Positions 1-8,082 of a DNA stretch of 8,198 nt are shown piece by piece. The stretch is from positions 1 through 8,198 of the forward strand of contig JAFRQC010000174.1 of the NCBI GenBank assembly GCA_017428805.1, in the 5' to 3' direction. A program made the translations under genes and the position numbers. This stretch comes from Prevotella sp. (lineage in GTDB: Bacteria > Bacteroidota > Bacteroidia > Bacteroidales > Bacteroidaceae). A model generated the notes under the pieces. It was not told where the DNA came from, did not search any database, and saw only the letters and a program-made list of their open reading frames with translations. How positions within the stretch are numbered: the first letter of the stretch is position 1; each line of letters opens with the position of its first letter.

Positions 1-3000
1 CGCCTTGCCGATCTTACGGTTCATCTTGTTGCCGAAGATATTGAAGTCCTGAATCTTATAACCGAAACCAAAGACCCAGTCGCGGCTGAGGGCCTCATTG
101 AGCTGGACACTCGTCATGGAGAGGTTCATGACACGGGTGGTGCGGTATTCGAGCTTCGCCGTGAGGTTGTTCTGGAGCGTGGCGTCAATACCGAGCAACG
201 GCGAGAAAGCCTCGTTGATGCTGACGGTCGAGACATTATACATCGACGAAGGCTGCAAGGCATTCGTGGTCGTGTTGGTAATGAATCCCAAGCCGTTCAT
301 ATACTCCTGCCAGGTGCTGTAGGAGGCGTAACTGCCGACGGCATAGACCGACTTATAGGCGTGGTTGATGTTGACGCTCTTCAGATGGTCGCGGATCCAG
401 GGGAGCTTCGAGAGGCCGGAGTAGCGCACGGTCCAGTTGGGCAGCATGCGGGTGATGGCCGGGAAGATGTCGAGCGAGTTGCCTGCGCCCACGGTATAAG
501 CCGAGAGGAAGGCGGGCACGAGGACATCGGCGCCATAGGGGTTGACATCGCTGAAGGTGCCTGGGGCATCCTTGTACTGCGCCTGCACACGCTGCTGGAA
601 CTCGGGGATGAGTTCACGGAAGTGGTCGAAGGCATCAGACTGATAGCCATCGGAGGCGTCGCCCATGCCTGAGAGCGAACCACGGAGGGAGATGGTGGTC
701 ATATTGAACGTGCCGCTATGGGTGGTGGGCATACCTTCATACATATAGCGGATGCTGCGGGCACGGTTGTCGGCACGGGAGGCGCTGAGGTCGATCTTCA
801 GGTCACGGACCGGCTCCAGCACGGCACGCACCTGCACGTCGTTGTTGTCGTTGACGGTGGCCGACGTGGTGGCGACATAATCGTCGGTGAGCAGCCAGCC
901 GTTGTCGTGGGCCTTGCTGATATAACTGTCGCCGATGAGTCCGAAGGCGAAGTCAAGACCCGGGGAGAGGACGCTGCCCTTATACTGACCGAAGAAGTCG
1001 CCGACATTGGGGATGTAGCCGGGCAGGTTCATCGTGTATTGGTTGCGGAAACTGATGTTCACGCTGCGCACCATCATCAGCAGTCGGGCTGCCGTCTGGG
1101 CAGGCTTATACCACCATTGGTTCTCGAGCGGTTCCTTGGGCACGACGCTGAGCATAATCTGGACGGTATCGAGGTTCTTGATGAGGATCTTGTTCTGGTC
1201 GATCACCTTGTATTTCACCTCGTATGGCTTGCCTTCTTTCGTGCGGGCCATGACGATGATACGCTTGGAGTTCTTGTTATGGGCCACGACGGTAGTGGTG
1301 TCGGGCTTGAGGGTGATCTCACGCTGGTAGCTGTTCTTCAGCTTCGCCAGGGCTTTTTCGTCTGAGGATGGTTTTTCGGACTTGGGATCCTTAGGGTCTT
1401 TAGGATTCTTCGGGTCATTAGGGTCTTTAGGGTTCTTGAGGTCGGAAGAATCCTTCTTGGACGCATTGCGGTTGTTGCGCTGGTTCTTGTTGTTTTTGGA
1501 GGTGTTGGCGGATTTCTTGAAACGGTCGTTGGCAGCCTTCAGGAAGGGGACGTGGTTGTAGAGCGTCTCCAGGTTAAAGGAGCCGTTGATGGTGAGGTTG
1601 CGGTTGCTGTTGATGGTGTTGCCGTAGCTGACGCCTTCTTCCGTCTCCGTACCCTTTACCCAGGTATAGCGGGCGGTATAGGAGGCGTCGCTGTTGATCC
1701 AGTCGAAGATGGGCAGTTTGTTCAGCGGCAACTGGTAGCTGGCGGTGACCTGCTGCTGGTAGTCGAGCGGCGTACCGAGGTTCTTGATGCTCTGCCAGAC
1801 GGAGTCCTTCCAGGCGGAATACCGGTCGGGATAGAGGTCCTTGTTCACAGGGGTATAGGGCTCCTCGATCTGTGCACGGGTGCCCGACTGGAAACTGAAG
1901 TGCAGGTTCTTGGTGAAGTCCCAGCGCAGGGTGAAGTCACGGTTCCAGAGGAACTGCTGGTTCCAGCGCAGGGGCATATTCTGATTCTCGGTACTCTCGA
2001 GGTCGCGCTCCTGCATCTCGTAGTAGTCTCGGCTGATCTGGGTGTTGAAGCCGATGTTCTGCGGCAGGTAATTGAATCCGAGCGCCTTGGGGAAGGCGAG
2101 CCACTTCGACTTGCCCTTGAGGCTCTTGAAGGGCTCCCAGGTCTTATAGACGGGCGAATAGCTGTAGTTGAGCGATCCGCGCCACTCGTCACGCTTCTCA
2201 TAGACGGTCGTCTCGCCCGAGGTATAGAAGTGCGAGTGACTGTATGAGAACGAGAAGTTGGCCGGGTCGTATGGCATCGGATGGCGCTTGGTCTTCAGTC
2301 CCCAGCGCACGTTGGAGAGGGCGAAGTTGGTATTGGTGGTCTTCACGACGGAGAGCGACTCGATACTGTCGCGCTCGTGCTCCGTGGCGGCGACATCGAG
2401 GGCATCGTCGAGAATCATATCATTGTCGAGGGCGCTGTAACGGGGACGTACCTCATCCTTCGTCACCGAGTAATAGAGGGGTGCGCTGACCTTTGCCTTT
2501 TCGGGGAAGAACTTACCCAGTTCGAGCGAGGTGGTGACGGAGTAGTTCTTCTGTGTATCCGTCGAACGCTGCATGACGCCCTCCTCCAATCCGCCGAAGC
2601 CGTCGCTGACATAGCGTCCCGTCACGTTCACATAACCGAAATCGGAGAGCTGCACCTTCAGGTTACCCGTGGCCGCCCAGCCGCCGTCGTTGTTGCTCTC
2701 CATCAGTCGCAGCTCGTTGACCCACACCTCACCGGACTTCACCTCGCCTGAGATGTTACGCACGCCAATCATCATCACCTTCACGTCGCCGATGGTGGGA
2801 TTACCCATAATGCCGACCATATTGCCGGGACGGTCGGGATCGTAGCCGGTGAACAGCTGGGCGTAGCTGGCACCACCCTGCGCCTTCTGGATGTTGCGGT
2901 CTTTCTTCAGATCGGTGAAGAGGCTCAGCTTGATGTCGAGCATATTCTCCTCCGGCCACACGATCCGACGGTCGGCATTAGAGTATTTGTTGTAGTCGCT

Positions 3001-6000
3001 GCGGTCGGGCGTCAGCTGCAAGGGGATCACATACTCGTAGTAGTTGTTCTTGTAGTCGCTACCCAGACGGATGAACACCGCCAGCTGGTTGTCTTTCAGG
3101 TTGGTCAGGTCGGGCACGAGGTGGTTGGCGTGGACGAACATCTGCATACGCTTGTACTGCCTGAGGTCGAGCGTGGTTTTCTTGTAGACGGCCTTCGACT
3201 CTCCCGGCTGCATGTCCGTCACGACCATATTCAGGGCCTGCTCGTTGTTCTCCACCAGCTGCGGCTGCGAGGGGTCGGTGGCACGGCTGATGCCCGGGGG
3301 CAGCACGTAGTTCACGGGAGTCTTGTCGTTGTTCTCCTCGATGTTCACCGCACTCACCGAGAAGGTGCCGGTCTCCGTGGGGGAGGTGTTCAGGTTCTGC
3401 TTGTAGATACGCCACTCGCCACGCACGAGGTCGAGGCTGCCGAAGCGGAGCACGATGGGCTTCTGGAAACCCGTCATAAACATACGCATAAAGCGCATAC
3501 TGGTGAAGTCGTTGATGGAGCCCACACGGTTCACGTATTTCGCCAGGGGGATGCGGAACTGATACCAGTTGACGCTCGTCGTGTCGCCATTACGCAGTTT
3601 CACGCTGCTGGTGCGCATATCGGTAATATCACAGTCGGGCAGAGGCGTGCCGTTGCGGTAGGCGTCGAGCACCTCCGGCGAAATGCGCACCTTATACTGA
3701 TAGTAGCGCTCGTACTCGTTGAGGGTGAAGTCCTGGTTGATATCCTCCACGTCGGGTCCTGCCTTGTAGCTGGTATCATACGACTCGGTCTGGTCTTCGG
3801 TCTCAGGCGAGTTGTTCTGAGGGTTGTTGTAGAGTTTATATCGGTCGAGGATGCTCTTCTGCTCGTTGTCGTAGTCAGAGCCACGGAAGTAGTGGTAGTC
3901 GTCGCCGGCAGGGTCGTTGCGCCAGGCCTCGATAATACTGTCGTTGGTGATGATGCCGCTGTTCACCACCGCGTCGAGCCACTCCTTATACGCCCCGAAC
4001 TCCCGCTCCTCGTCGTCGGTAAGGCCGTTGAGACCCACATCCTGCAGCTTTCTGGAACCGGTAGTCGTGGCGAAGGCGTAGGTCTGCGTGGCCTGCATCG
4101 GGATCTTACCCCATTGGGTCGTCACGAAGTTGCTGGTGCCGTCAACCGGCATACCGCTCTCATAGAACTTCTTACCGTCGCGCAGGATATCCTCCGAGAT
4201 CTCACCGAGGTCGAAGTAGAGGTCGCCGCTGTAGTCGGAGGCGGTGCCGTTCTGACGGGTGTAGATGAAGGGATCGAGCAGCCAGAACTCGATGTACTCG
4301 ATGTTCGCCTGTTCGAAGTCGTTGGTCTCAAGATTGCGCATCATACCGCCCCACTTCGTCTCGGGCTGACGGAGCGTACCGTCGCTGTTGAAGTCGCGCG
4401 TCAGGTTATACGGTCCGCGCTCCGAGGGGTAGTAGGCCAGGTTCAGCACCTCGAGTGTCGAGGTGGCGCCGTTGTAGGTGCTCTGGTCGCGGTTGGGATA
4501 GAGCTCCTTCACATAGACCTCACGCACATAGTGGTTCGACAGCTGGTCGAGGTCGCTCTTGATGTGGCTCGGCGTGAGCGTCGAGCTGCGGCGGGTGAAG
4601 ATGGGATCTACGGCATACCACGCCAGCTTCGCACGGTTATAGCCGCTGGTGACACCCGTCTTGTCGGAAAACTCCGAGAACATCGTCGGCACGCTCGAGA
4701 GTGTCCACGACTTGGGTGACTTCACGCTGATATAGCTCTTCGTATTCTCGAAGTCGTCGATATACGAGGCGTTGTCCTGCGTGTCTCCGGCGGTACCGGC
4801 AATCAGGTGGGCGAACTCTCCCGTGAAGGAGATGTGCGAGGGCTGCTTCACGTTGAGGAAGGGAATCTTGTTGAGCATCGCCGTGAGCCATTGCGACTCC
4901 TGCTTCCAGTTCACGTTCAGGCCCCAGAGGGTGTTGTTGAGCGGTTCTTCACCCATCGACACCTTCGAGATGAGCGCCTGCTCGTGGAGGTGGAGCAGCG
5001 TACCGCCCAACTGGAAGTTCTTCGAGAACTCATACTCCCAGTTCACGCCGATCATCGTCTTGCGCTGCATACCGTATTCGGTGTTCGACTCTAATGACAC
5101 GTTCACGTTCGTACCGGCGTCGATGATGCTTTGGTTCAGGATGGTCACCTCACCGGCTGAGTAGTCCACCGAGTAGTCGGAACCCTCCGTCAGCGTCACA
5201 CCGCCGGCCGTCACGACGACGGAACCTCGCGGCACGTTGTAGGCCCCCAGCGAGATGACATTCGCCGAAGAACCCTTATACAGACCGGTCATCATAAACT
5301 TATCCTTCTCGGCATTCTGCTTCGCCACGGTCTTCGTCGAGTCGTAGAGCTGACTGAACACGTAGGTCTCTGCCTCCTCATCGCTGAGACCGTACTTCAG
5401 CAGCTGCGTCCTCAGGTATTCGCCGAAGGGCTCTGCCGAGGGCAGGAACACACGGCCGTTCTGCACCGTGTAGCCCTCCACGAAGTCGAAGTAGCCGTTC
5501 GGGTGCGTCTTGAGGTTATTGTCCAGACGGTCACAGCCCAAGAGTTTGATCAGCGCCAGGCCCTTCACCCGCTGGTCGGGGATATAGGTCAGATAGACAC
5601 CCGCCGTATCACTCTGGTACTTGATGTCCAGACGGAACTTCTCCTTCTGTACCGTCGAGGCGAGGTAATAGACGTTCTTCATCATCAGCCGCCAGTTGTA
5701 CTGGAAGGGCGCGCTGGAAGTGTTACGGAGCGACTTGACGAACAGGGCTTGCGAGGCATCGGTGAGGTCGCTGGCAAACTCACCCACCTGATAGCTCACG
5801 CCGCCCAGCGTATATTCGTAGGCCACCGCCAGCACCTGGTCGGTCTGCAGACCGGTCTTCAGCGAGATATAGCCCAACGACTTGTTCACCGTATATTCCG
5901 AAGAGTTGAGCAGTCGGGCGCTCGCCAGTTTTTCATAGTCCAGACCGTTCTCAAAGCCCGGGATGGCCATCAGCACCGTACTCGCATCGTCGATGTCACG

Positions 6001-7260
6001 GGCGCCGGCATACGTAGTGGTCAGCGAACTGTATTCCGAATTGGCGGCATTGCTCGGAATGGTCTGGCCTGCCGTATCCCAGAAATGGTTTCCCAATATC
6101 TTCTCCTCGCCAAGGTCGGCGAAGGCGATGATGTTACGGCCGTTGGTGGTGGTACCCGACTTGTTTGTGACCCACACCTCCACGCGGTTGATCTCGATGC
6201 CCGTGGCGAGGTTCGGCAACTTCGACATCGCCTCGTCGTAGTGCTCGCGGAAGTACTGCGAGAGGAAGAAGTGGCGGTTCTCCTCATAGTCGGCGACATC
6301 CATCTCGAAGGCGGTGGTCTGCGTGCCACCCTTCGACGAGACGCTCTTCGACGACGACTTCTTCTGCGACAGCACCGTCTGGAGCTTCAGCTTACCGAAC
6401 TGCATATCCGTCCTGAGACCGAAGAGGCTCGATGCGCCCTTCACTAAGGAGTTGTTCGTGGGGAACGACACGTTACCCGCCTCCACCAGCTTGATGATCT
6501 CATCCTCCTTGCCCTCGTACTTCAGCTTCAGGTTCTGGGCGTCGAAGTCGAAGGTGGCGTCGGTGTTGTAGTTCAGGTTCATATTCACCTTGTCGCCCAC
6601 CTTACCGTTCACGCTCAGGTTGATCTTCTCGTCGAAGTCGAAGGCGGTGGTCTTACGGTTACGGATGGGCAGCGAGGGGTTGTCGATGCTCTTCAGGTTC
6701 GCGCCGATCTTCAGCTCGGCCGTTCCCTGCGTCTTGATGCGCACGCCACCGGGACCAAAGATCTTCTCGGCAGGTCCGAGGTCGAAGTGCATATCGGCAA
6801 ACGAGAACTTATCCTTGCCTTGCGTCTGCACATTCTCCGCATCCTTCTTGCGGAAGAACTCATGCAGGGCCCGCTTCTCACTCCACTTCGTGTACTCCTC
6901 GGGCGTCATCAGCACAGGGGCATTCAGGTAGGAGTCGCCGATCTTCGAACCCACGTAGTACACGTTGGCCGAGTCGTCGTACTCCACCGTCTGACGGATA
7001 TTATCCGGGCGCTTCAGGTCGAGGGCACTCGAATCCAGGTCAGCCACCTCCATGGGGGCCGTCTTCTGTATGCGCCACCGCGCGCGTAAAAGGGAGTCCG
7101 GTTCATCCCCTTCCGATGGGAGTGGTGTCTGATTACTCTGAGACTGTGTGGAAGCGCGCCGCTGGTTATTATCTTGTGGAGGAATGGCAAAAGACAACGC
7201 GATGAAAAAAGAAAAAACCAGATAAAGGATACTTCGAATCGAAATACCCTTCATCTTCAT
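1..7260 (-). CDS. sprA: SprA/Sov, type IX secretion outer-membrane translocon (C-terminus cut by window edge)
   Basis: SprA forms the very large single-chain outer-membrane beta-barrel through which T9SS cargo leaves the periplasm. In Flavobacterium it works with PorV and a plug protein. The frame is open from 7260 to base 1 (2420 codons, checked codon by codon, no stop); relatives have about 2400-2500 residues, so only the C-terminal tail is missing. Residues I match from memory to conserved SprA segments include FGPGGVRI (168-175), GNVSFPTNNSLVKG (262-275), EENRHFFLSQYF (326-337), EVWVTNK (361-367), GEFAHLI (814-820), SYIDDFE (832-838), ISEDILRDGKKFYESG (1021-1036), DYHYFRGSDYD (1121-1131), VLRFGSLDLVR (1270-1280), LDLRQYKRMQMFVHA (1364-1378) and WVNELRL (1513-1519). 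The family has SprA_N-type domains in its N-terminal two thirds and barrel strands throughout. A signal peptide precedes an acidic, Gln/Ser-rich mature N-terminus. A repeat-bearing linker lies near residues 1901-1980. An in-frame ATG at 7287, six bases after an in-frame TAA, would add nine residues; I prefer 7260 for its shorter, cleaner signal-peptide n-region, but this is not settled. Confidence 0.96.
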   Translation of the reverse strand, partial: MKMKGISIRSILYLVFSFFIALSFAIPPQDNNQRRASTQSQSNQTPLPSEGDEPDSLLRARWRIQKTAPMEVADLDSSALDLKRPDNIRQTVEYDDSANVYYVGSKIGDSYLNAPVLMTPEEYTKWSEKRALHEFFRKKDAENVQTQGKDKFSFADMHFDLGPAEKIFGPGGVRIKTQGTAELKIGANLKSIDNPSLPIRNRKTTAFDFDEKINLSVNGKVGDKVNMNLNYNTDATFDFDAQNLKLKYEGKEDEIIKLVEAGNVSFPTNNSLVKGASSLFGLRTDMQFGKLKLQTVLSQKKSSSKSVSSKGGTQTTAFEMDVADYEENRHFFLSQYFREHYDEAMSKLPNLATGIEINRVEVWVTNKSGTTTNGRNIIAFADLGEEKILGNHFWDTAGQTIPSNAANSEYSSLTTTYAGARDIDDASTVLMAIPGFENGLDYEKLASARLLNSSEYTVNKSLGYISLKTGLQTDQVLAVAYEYTLGGVSYQVGEFASDLTDASQALFVKSLRNTSSAPFQYNWRLMMKNVYYLASTVQKEKFRLDIKYQSDTAGVYLTYIPDQRVKGLALIKLLGCDRLDNNLKTHPNGYFDFVEGYTVQNGRVFLPSAEPFGEYLRTQLLKYGLSDEEAETYVFSQLYDSTKTVAKQNAEKDKFMMTGLYKGSSANVISLGAYNVPRGSVVVTAGGVTLTEGSDYSVDYSAGEVTILNQSIIDAGTNVNVSLESNTEYGMQRKTMIGVNWEYEFSKNFQLGGTLLHLHEQALISKVSMGEEPLNNTLWGLNVNWKQESQWLTAMLNKIPFLNVKQPSHISFTGEFAHLIAGTAGDTQDNASYIDDFENTKSYISVKSPKSWTLSSVPTMFSEFSDKTGVTSGYNRAKLAWYAVDPIFTRRSSTLTPSHIKSDLDQLSNHYVREVYVKELYPNRDQSTYNGATSTLEVLNLAYYPSERGPYNLTRDFNSDGTLRQPETKWGGMMRNLETNDFEQANIEYIEFWLLDPFIYTRQNGTASDYSGDLYFDLGEISEDILRDGKKFYESGMPVDGTSNFVTTQWGKIPMQATQTYAFATTTGSRKLQDVGLNGLTDDEEREFGAYKEWLDAVVNSGIITNDSIIEAWRNDPAGDDYHYFRGSDYDNEQKSILDRYKLYNNPQNNSPETEDQTESYDTSYKAGPDVEDINQDFTLNEYERYYQYKVRISPEVLDAYRNGTPLPDCDITDMRTSSVKLRNGDTTSVNWYQFRIPLAKYVNRVGSINDFTSMRFMRMFMTGFQKPIVLRFGSLDLVRGEWRIYKQNLNTSPTETGTFSVSAVNIEENNDKTPVNYVLPPGISRATDPSQPQLVENNEQALNMVVTDMQPGESKAVYKKTTLDLRQYKRMQMFVHANHLVPDLTNLKDNQLAVFIRLGSDYKNNYYEYVIPLQLTPDRSDYNKYSNADRRIVWPEENMLDIKLSLFTDLKKDRNIQKAQGGASYAQLFTGYDPDRPGNMVGIMGNPTIGDVKVMMIGVRNISGEVKSGEVWVNELRLMESNNDGGWAATGNLKVQLSDFGYVNVTGRYVSDGFGGLEEGVMQRSTDTQKNYSVTTSLELGKFFPEKAKVSAPLYYSVTKDEVRPRYSALDNDMILDDALDVAATEHERDSIESLSVVKTTNTNFALSNVRWGLKTKRHPMPYDPANFSFSYSHSHFYTSGETTVYEKRDEWRGSLNYSYSPVYKTWEPFKSLKGKSKWLAFPKALGFNYLPQNIGFNTQISRDYYEMQERDLESTENQNMPLRWNQQFLWNRDFTLRWDFTKNLHFSFQSGTRAQIEEPYTPVNKDLYPDRYSAWKDSVWQSIKNLGTPLDYQQQVTASYQLPLNKLPIFDWINSDASYTARYTWVKGTETEEGVSYGNTINSNRNLTINGSFNLETLYNHVPFLKAANDRFKKSANTSKNNKNQRNNRNASKKDSSDLKNPKDPNDPKNPKDPKDPKSEKPSSDEKALAKLKNSYQREITLKPDTTTVVAHNKNSKRIIVMARTKEGKPYEVKYKVIDQNKILIKNLDTVQIMLSVVPKEPLENQWWYKPAQTAARLLMMVRSVNISFRNQYTMNLPGYIPNVGDFFGQYKGSVLSPGLDFAFGLIGDSYISKAHDNGWLLTDDYVATTSATVNDNNDVQVRAVLEPVRDLKIDLSASRADNRARSIRYMYEGMPTTHSGTFNMTTISLRGSLSGMGDASDGYQSDAFDHFRELIPEFQQRVQAQYKDAPGTFSDVNPYGADVLVPAFLSAYTVGAGNSLDIFPAITRMLPNWTVRYSGLSKLPWIRDHLKSVNINHAYKSVYAVGSYASYSTWQEYMNGLGFITNTTTNALQPSSMYNVSTVSINEAFSPLLGIDATLQNNLTAKLEYRTTRVMNLSMTSVQLNEALSRDWVFGFGYKIQDFNIFGNKMNRKIGKA
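1391..1437 (-). repeat. 27-bp tandem repeat in sprA encoding a Lys/Asp/Asn/Pro-rich linker
   Basis: On the plus strand a 20-base segment at 1391-1410 recurs at 1418-1437 with one mismatch, a period of 27 bases or nine codons. The protein reads NPKDPNDPK followed by NPKDPKDPK (within residues about 1943-1960). It lies in a longer low-complexity stretch, residues about 1915-1970, rich in Lys, Asn, Asp, Ser and Pro, which is probably disordered. The stretch separates YNHVPFLKAANDRF (1901-1914), which looks like conserved SprA sequence, from a segment starting near EITLKPDTT (1981) that also looks family-like. The repeat keeps the frame, so copy-number change would alter linker length without breaking the protein. 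The duplication is seen directly; the linker and variability roles are inferred. Confidence 0.75.
7186..7260 (-). other. Sec signal peptide of SprA (residues 1-25)
   Basis: The first residues read MKMKGISIRS, then a hydrophobic core ILYLVFSFFIALSFA, then IPPQ. This is a basic n-region, a roughly 12-15 residue h-region and a plausible signal peptidase I site after Ala25 (Ser at -3, Ala at -1). There is no cysteine at +1, so it is not a lipoprotein signal. This fits an outer-membrane barrel exported by Sec and inserted by BAM. If translation starts at 7287, the n-region becomes longer and more basic (MKRKDKRYG is added), but the cleavage site does not change. Confidence 0.8.
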
Positions 7261-7306
7261 TCCATATCTCTTGTCTTTTCTCTTCATCCTTTAGTCCATC
7301 CTAACT

Positions 7307-7337
7307 CTCCTCCCTTCGGGAGGGGCTGGGGGTGGGT
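7307..7337. repeat. G/C-rich palindromic intergenic element between ruvA and sprA
   Basis: The element starts one base past the ruvA stop codon. It contains a perfect inverted repeat, CCTCCC-TTC-GGGAGG (7309-7323), followed on the plus strand by GGCTGGGGGTGGG-like sequence up to 7337. Its composition differs sharply from the A/T-rich sequence next to it. From memory, similar CTCCCTTCGGGAG...GGGGGTGGG sequences recur between genes in Bacteroidota genomes, which suggests an interspersed repeat; this cannot be shown from one copy. In the ruvA-sprA transcript it would fold into a 6-bp hairpin, but no U-run follows, so it is a poor intrinsic terminator. It could stabilise or attenuate the mRNA. 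Confidence 0.55.
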
Positions 7338-7338
7338 C

Positions 7339-7941
7339 TTACTTAATCTGTTTAAGCGCCAGTTTCACCACTTGCTCCACCGGCAGGTCGGGCTGTTCCT
7401 GCAGGATCTGCAGCACCACCTTCTGTGTCGGTGCCGGTGAGAAGCCCAGCATCGTCAGCGCACTCACGGCCTCTTCCTTCACCAGGTTGTTCACGGGAGC
7501 GGTCATCTGTCCGCCGGCGGGTATCTCGTCGGCGATGCCCAGGGCCACAATCTTGTCCCTCAGATCGACGATGATGCGCTGTGCCGTCATCTTGCCGATG
7601 CCCTTGATGTTCTGAATCAGTCGCGCATTACCCGTCGAGATGGCGTTGCAGAGTTCGCTCACGCTCATGCCCGACAGCATCATCCGAGCCGTGTTCGCCC
7701 CCACCCCGCTCACCGTGATGAGCTGCAGGAACATCTCACGCTCCTTCTTGTTCACAAACCCGAAGAGCACATGTGCATCCTCGCGTATGGCCTCATAGAC
7801 GTACAACTTCACCTCCTTCTTGCCCTGGATGGCGCTGAAGGTGTTCAGCGAGATGCTCAGGCCGTAGCCCACACCCCCTGCCTCCACCGTTGCCAGCGCA
7901 GGTGTCAGTTCCGTCAGTTCTCCTTTAATATATTCTATCAT
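7339..7941 (-). CDS. ruvA: RuvA, Holliday-junction branch-migration complex DNA-binding subunit
   Basis: RuvA binds four-way DNA junctions as a tetramer and recruits the RuvB hexameric ATPase to drive branch migration in recombinational repair; RuvC then resolves the junction. The 200-residue product has the usual family length and all three domains. The N-terminal OB-fold is about residues 1-63, ending in REDAHVLFGF, whose Glu54-Asp55 pair matches the acidic pin of E. coli RuvA (Glu55-Asp56). Two helix-hairpin-helix motifs follow: ITVSGVGANTARMML (75-89) and NIKGIGKMTAQRIIVDL (111-127). A Gly/Pro-containing flexible linker (about 135-150) leads to the C-terminal RuvB-binding three-helix domain (about 153-200). 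The start is fixed because a TAA lies directly before the ATG in the same frame. No ruvB or ruvC is adjacent, as is common in Bacteroidota. A terminator-like hairpin upstream suggests that ruvA begins a transcription unit that may include sprA. Confidence 0.98.
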   Translation of the reverse strand: MIEYIKGELTELTPALATVEAGGVGYGLSISLNTFSAIQGKKEVKLYVYEAIREDAHVLFGFVNKKEREMFLQLITVSGVGANTARMMLSGMSVSELCNAISTGNARLIQNIKGIGKMTAQRIIVDLRDKIVALGIADEIPAGGQMTAPVNNLVKEEAVSALTMLGFSPAPTQKVVLQILQEQPDLPVEQVVKLALKQIK

Positions 7942-7957
7942 TTAGTTACGTTAATTC

Positions 7958-7986
7958 GAAAATTACCTCTATATAAACGTACGCAA
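7958..7986 (-). promoter_or_regulatory. Candidate Bacteroidota-type promoter for ruvA
   Basis: On the minus strand a TTG (7986-7984) is followed after 18 bases by TAATTTTC (7965-7958). This approximates the Bacteroidota housekeeping promoter, a -33 TTG and a -7 TAnnTTTG, with one mismatch in the -7 box and spacing at or slightly below the usual range. It lies between the upstream hairpin and the ruvA ATG and would give a 5' leader of only about 10 bases. A/T-rich DNA yields such matches by chance, so the call is weak. I saw no comparable match in the 78 bp between ruvA and sprA. Confidence 0.3.
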
Positions 7987-8021
7987 GCACGTTTTATTGC
8001 TTACAGACACATTTTATTCAC

Positions 8022-8056
8022 TAAGAACCCACGGGGACATGCCTCGTGGGTTCTTA
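8022..8056 (-). terminator. Strong hairpin, probable terminator of the gene ending at 8083
   Basis: Two perfectly complementary 12-base arms, TAAGAACCCACG (8022-8033) and CGTGGGTTCTTA (8045-8056), are extended inward by one G-T and two G-C pairs to a 15-pair stem with a five-base loop. The hairpin sits 26 bases past the TAA of the upstream minus-strand reading frame and 80 bases before ruvA, the expected place for a terminator separating the two. The only U-rich run is the UUCUU inside the distal arm, with an A/T-rich but not poly-U tail after it. The stem is symmetrical, so it could also act on plus-strand transcription. Confidence 0.7.
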
Positions 8057-8082
8057 CTCAATAATCAATATTTCAATATTAG

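Noticed and set aside
381..683. Minus-strand small open frames inside sprA in another frame (also near 798-1007, 1845-2201, 3059-3415, 3600-3884, 4122-4331, 4637-4891 and 6021-6329)
   Set aside because: They overlap sprA in shifted frames and give Ser/Thr/Arg/Pro-rich translations typical of frame shadows in G+C-rich DNA.
3121..4719. Long plus-strand open frame (532 codons) and similar plus-strand frames at 718-1365, 1552-2247 and 5503-6447
   Set aside because: All are in exact codon antiphase with sprA. They stay open because sprA rarely uses TTA, CTA or TCA codons. Their translations are Val/Leu/His/Arg-biased with no domain structure, whereas the minus strand encodes clear SprA motifs throughout.
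7309..7323. Intrinsic terminator between ruvA and sprA
   Set aside because: The stem is only 6 bp with a three-base loop, and no U-run follows in the minus-strand transcript, so I list it as a repeat rather than a terminator.
7174..7440. Plus-strand open frame spanning the sprA start, the palindromic element and the ruvA end
   Set aside because: It is made of antisense sequence from two real genes plus the translated repeat (SPPFGRGWGWV), a common spurious peptide from this kind of element. It has no recognisable domain.
7771..8064. Plus-strand open frame antisense to the ruvA start and running through the terminator hairpin
   Set aside because: It overlaps the ruvA N-terminus and the inverted repeat and has no coding character beyond being open.
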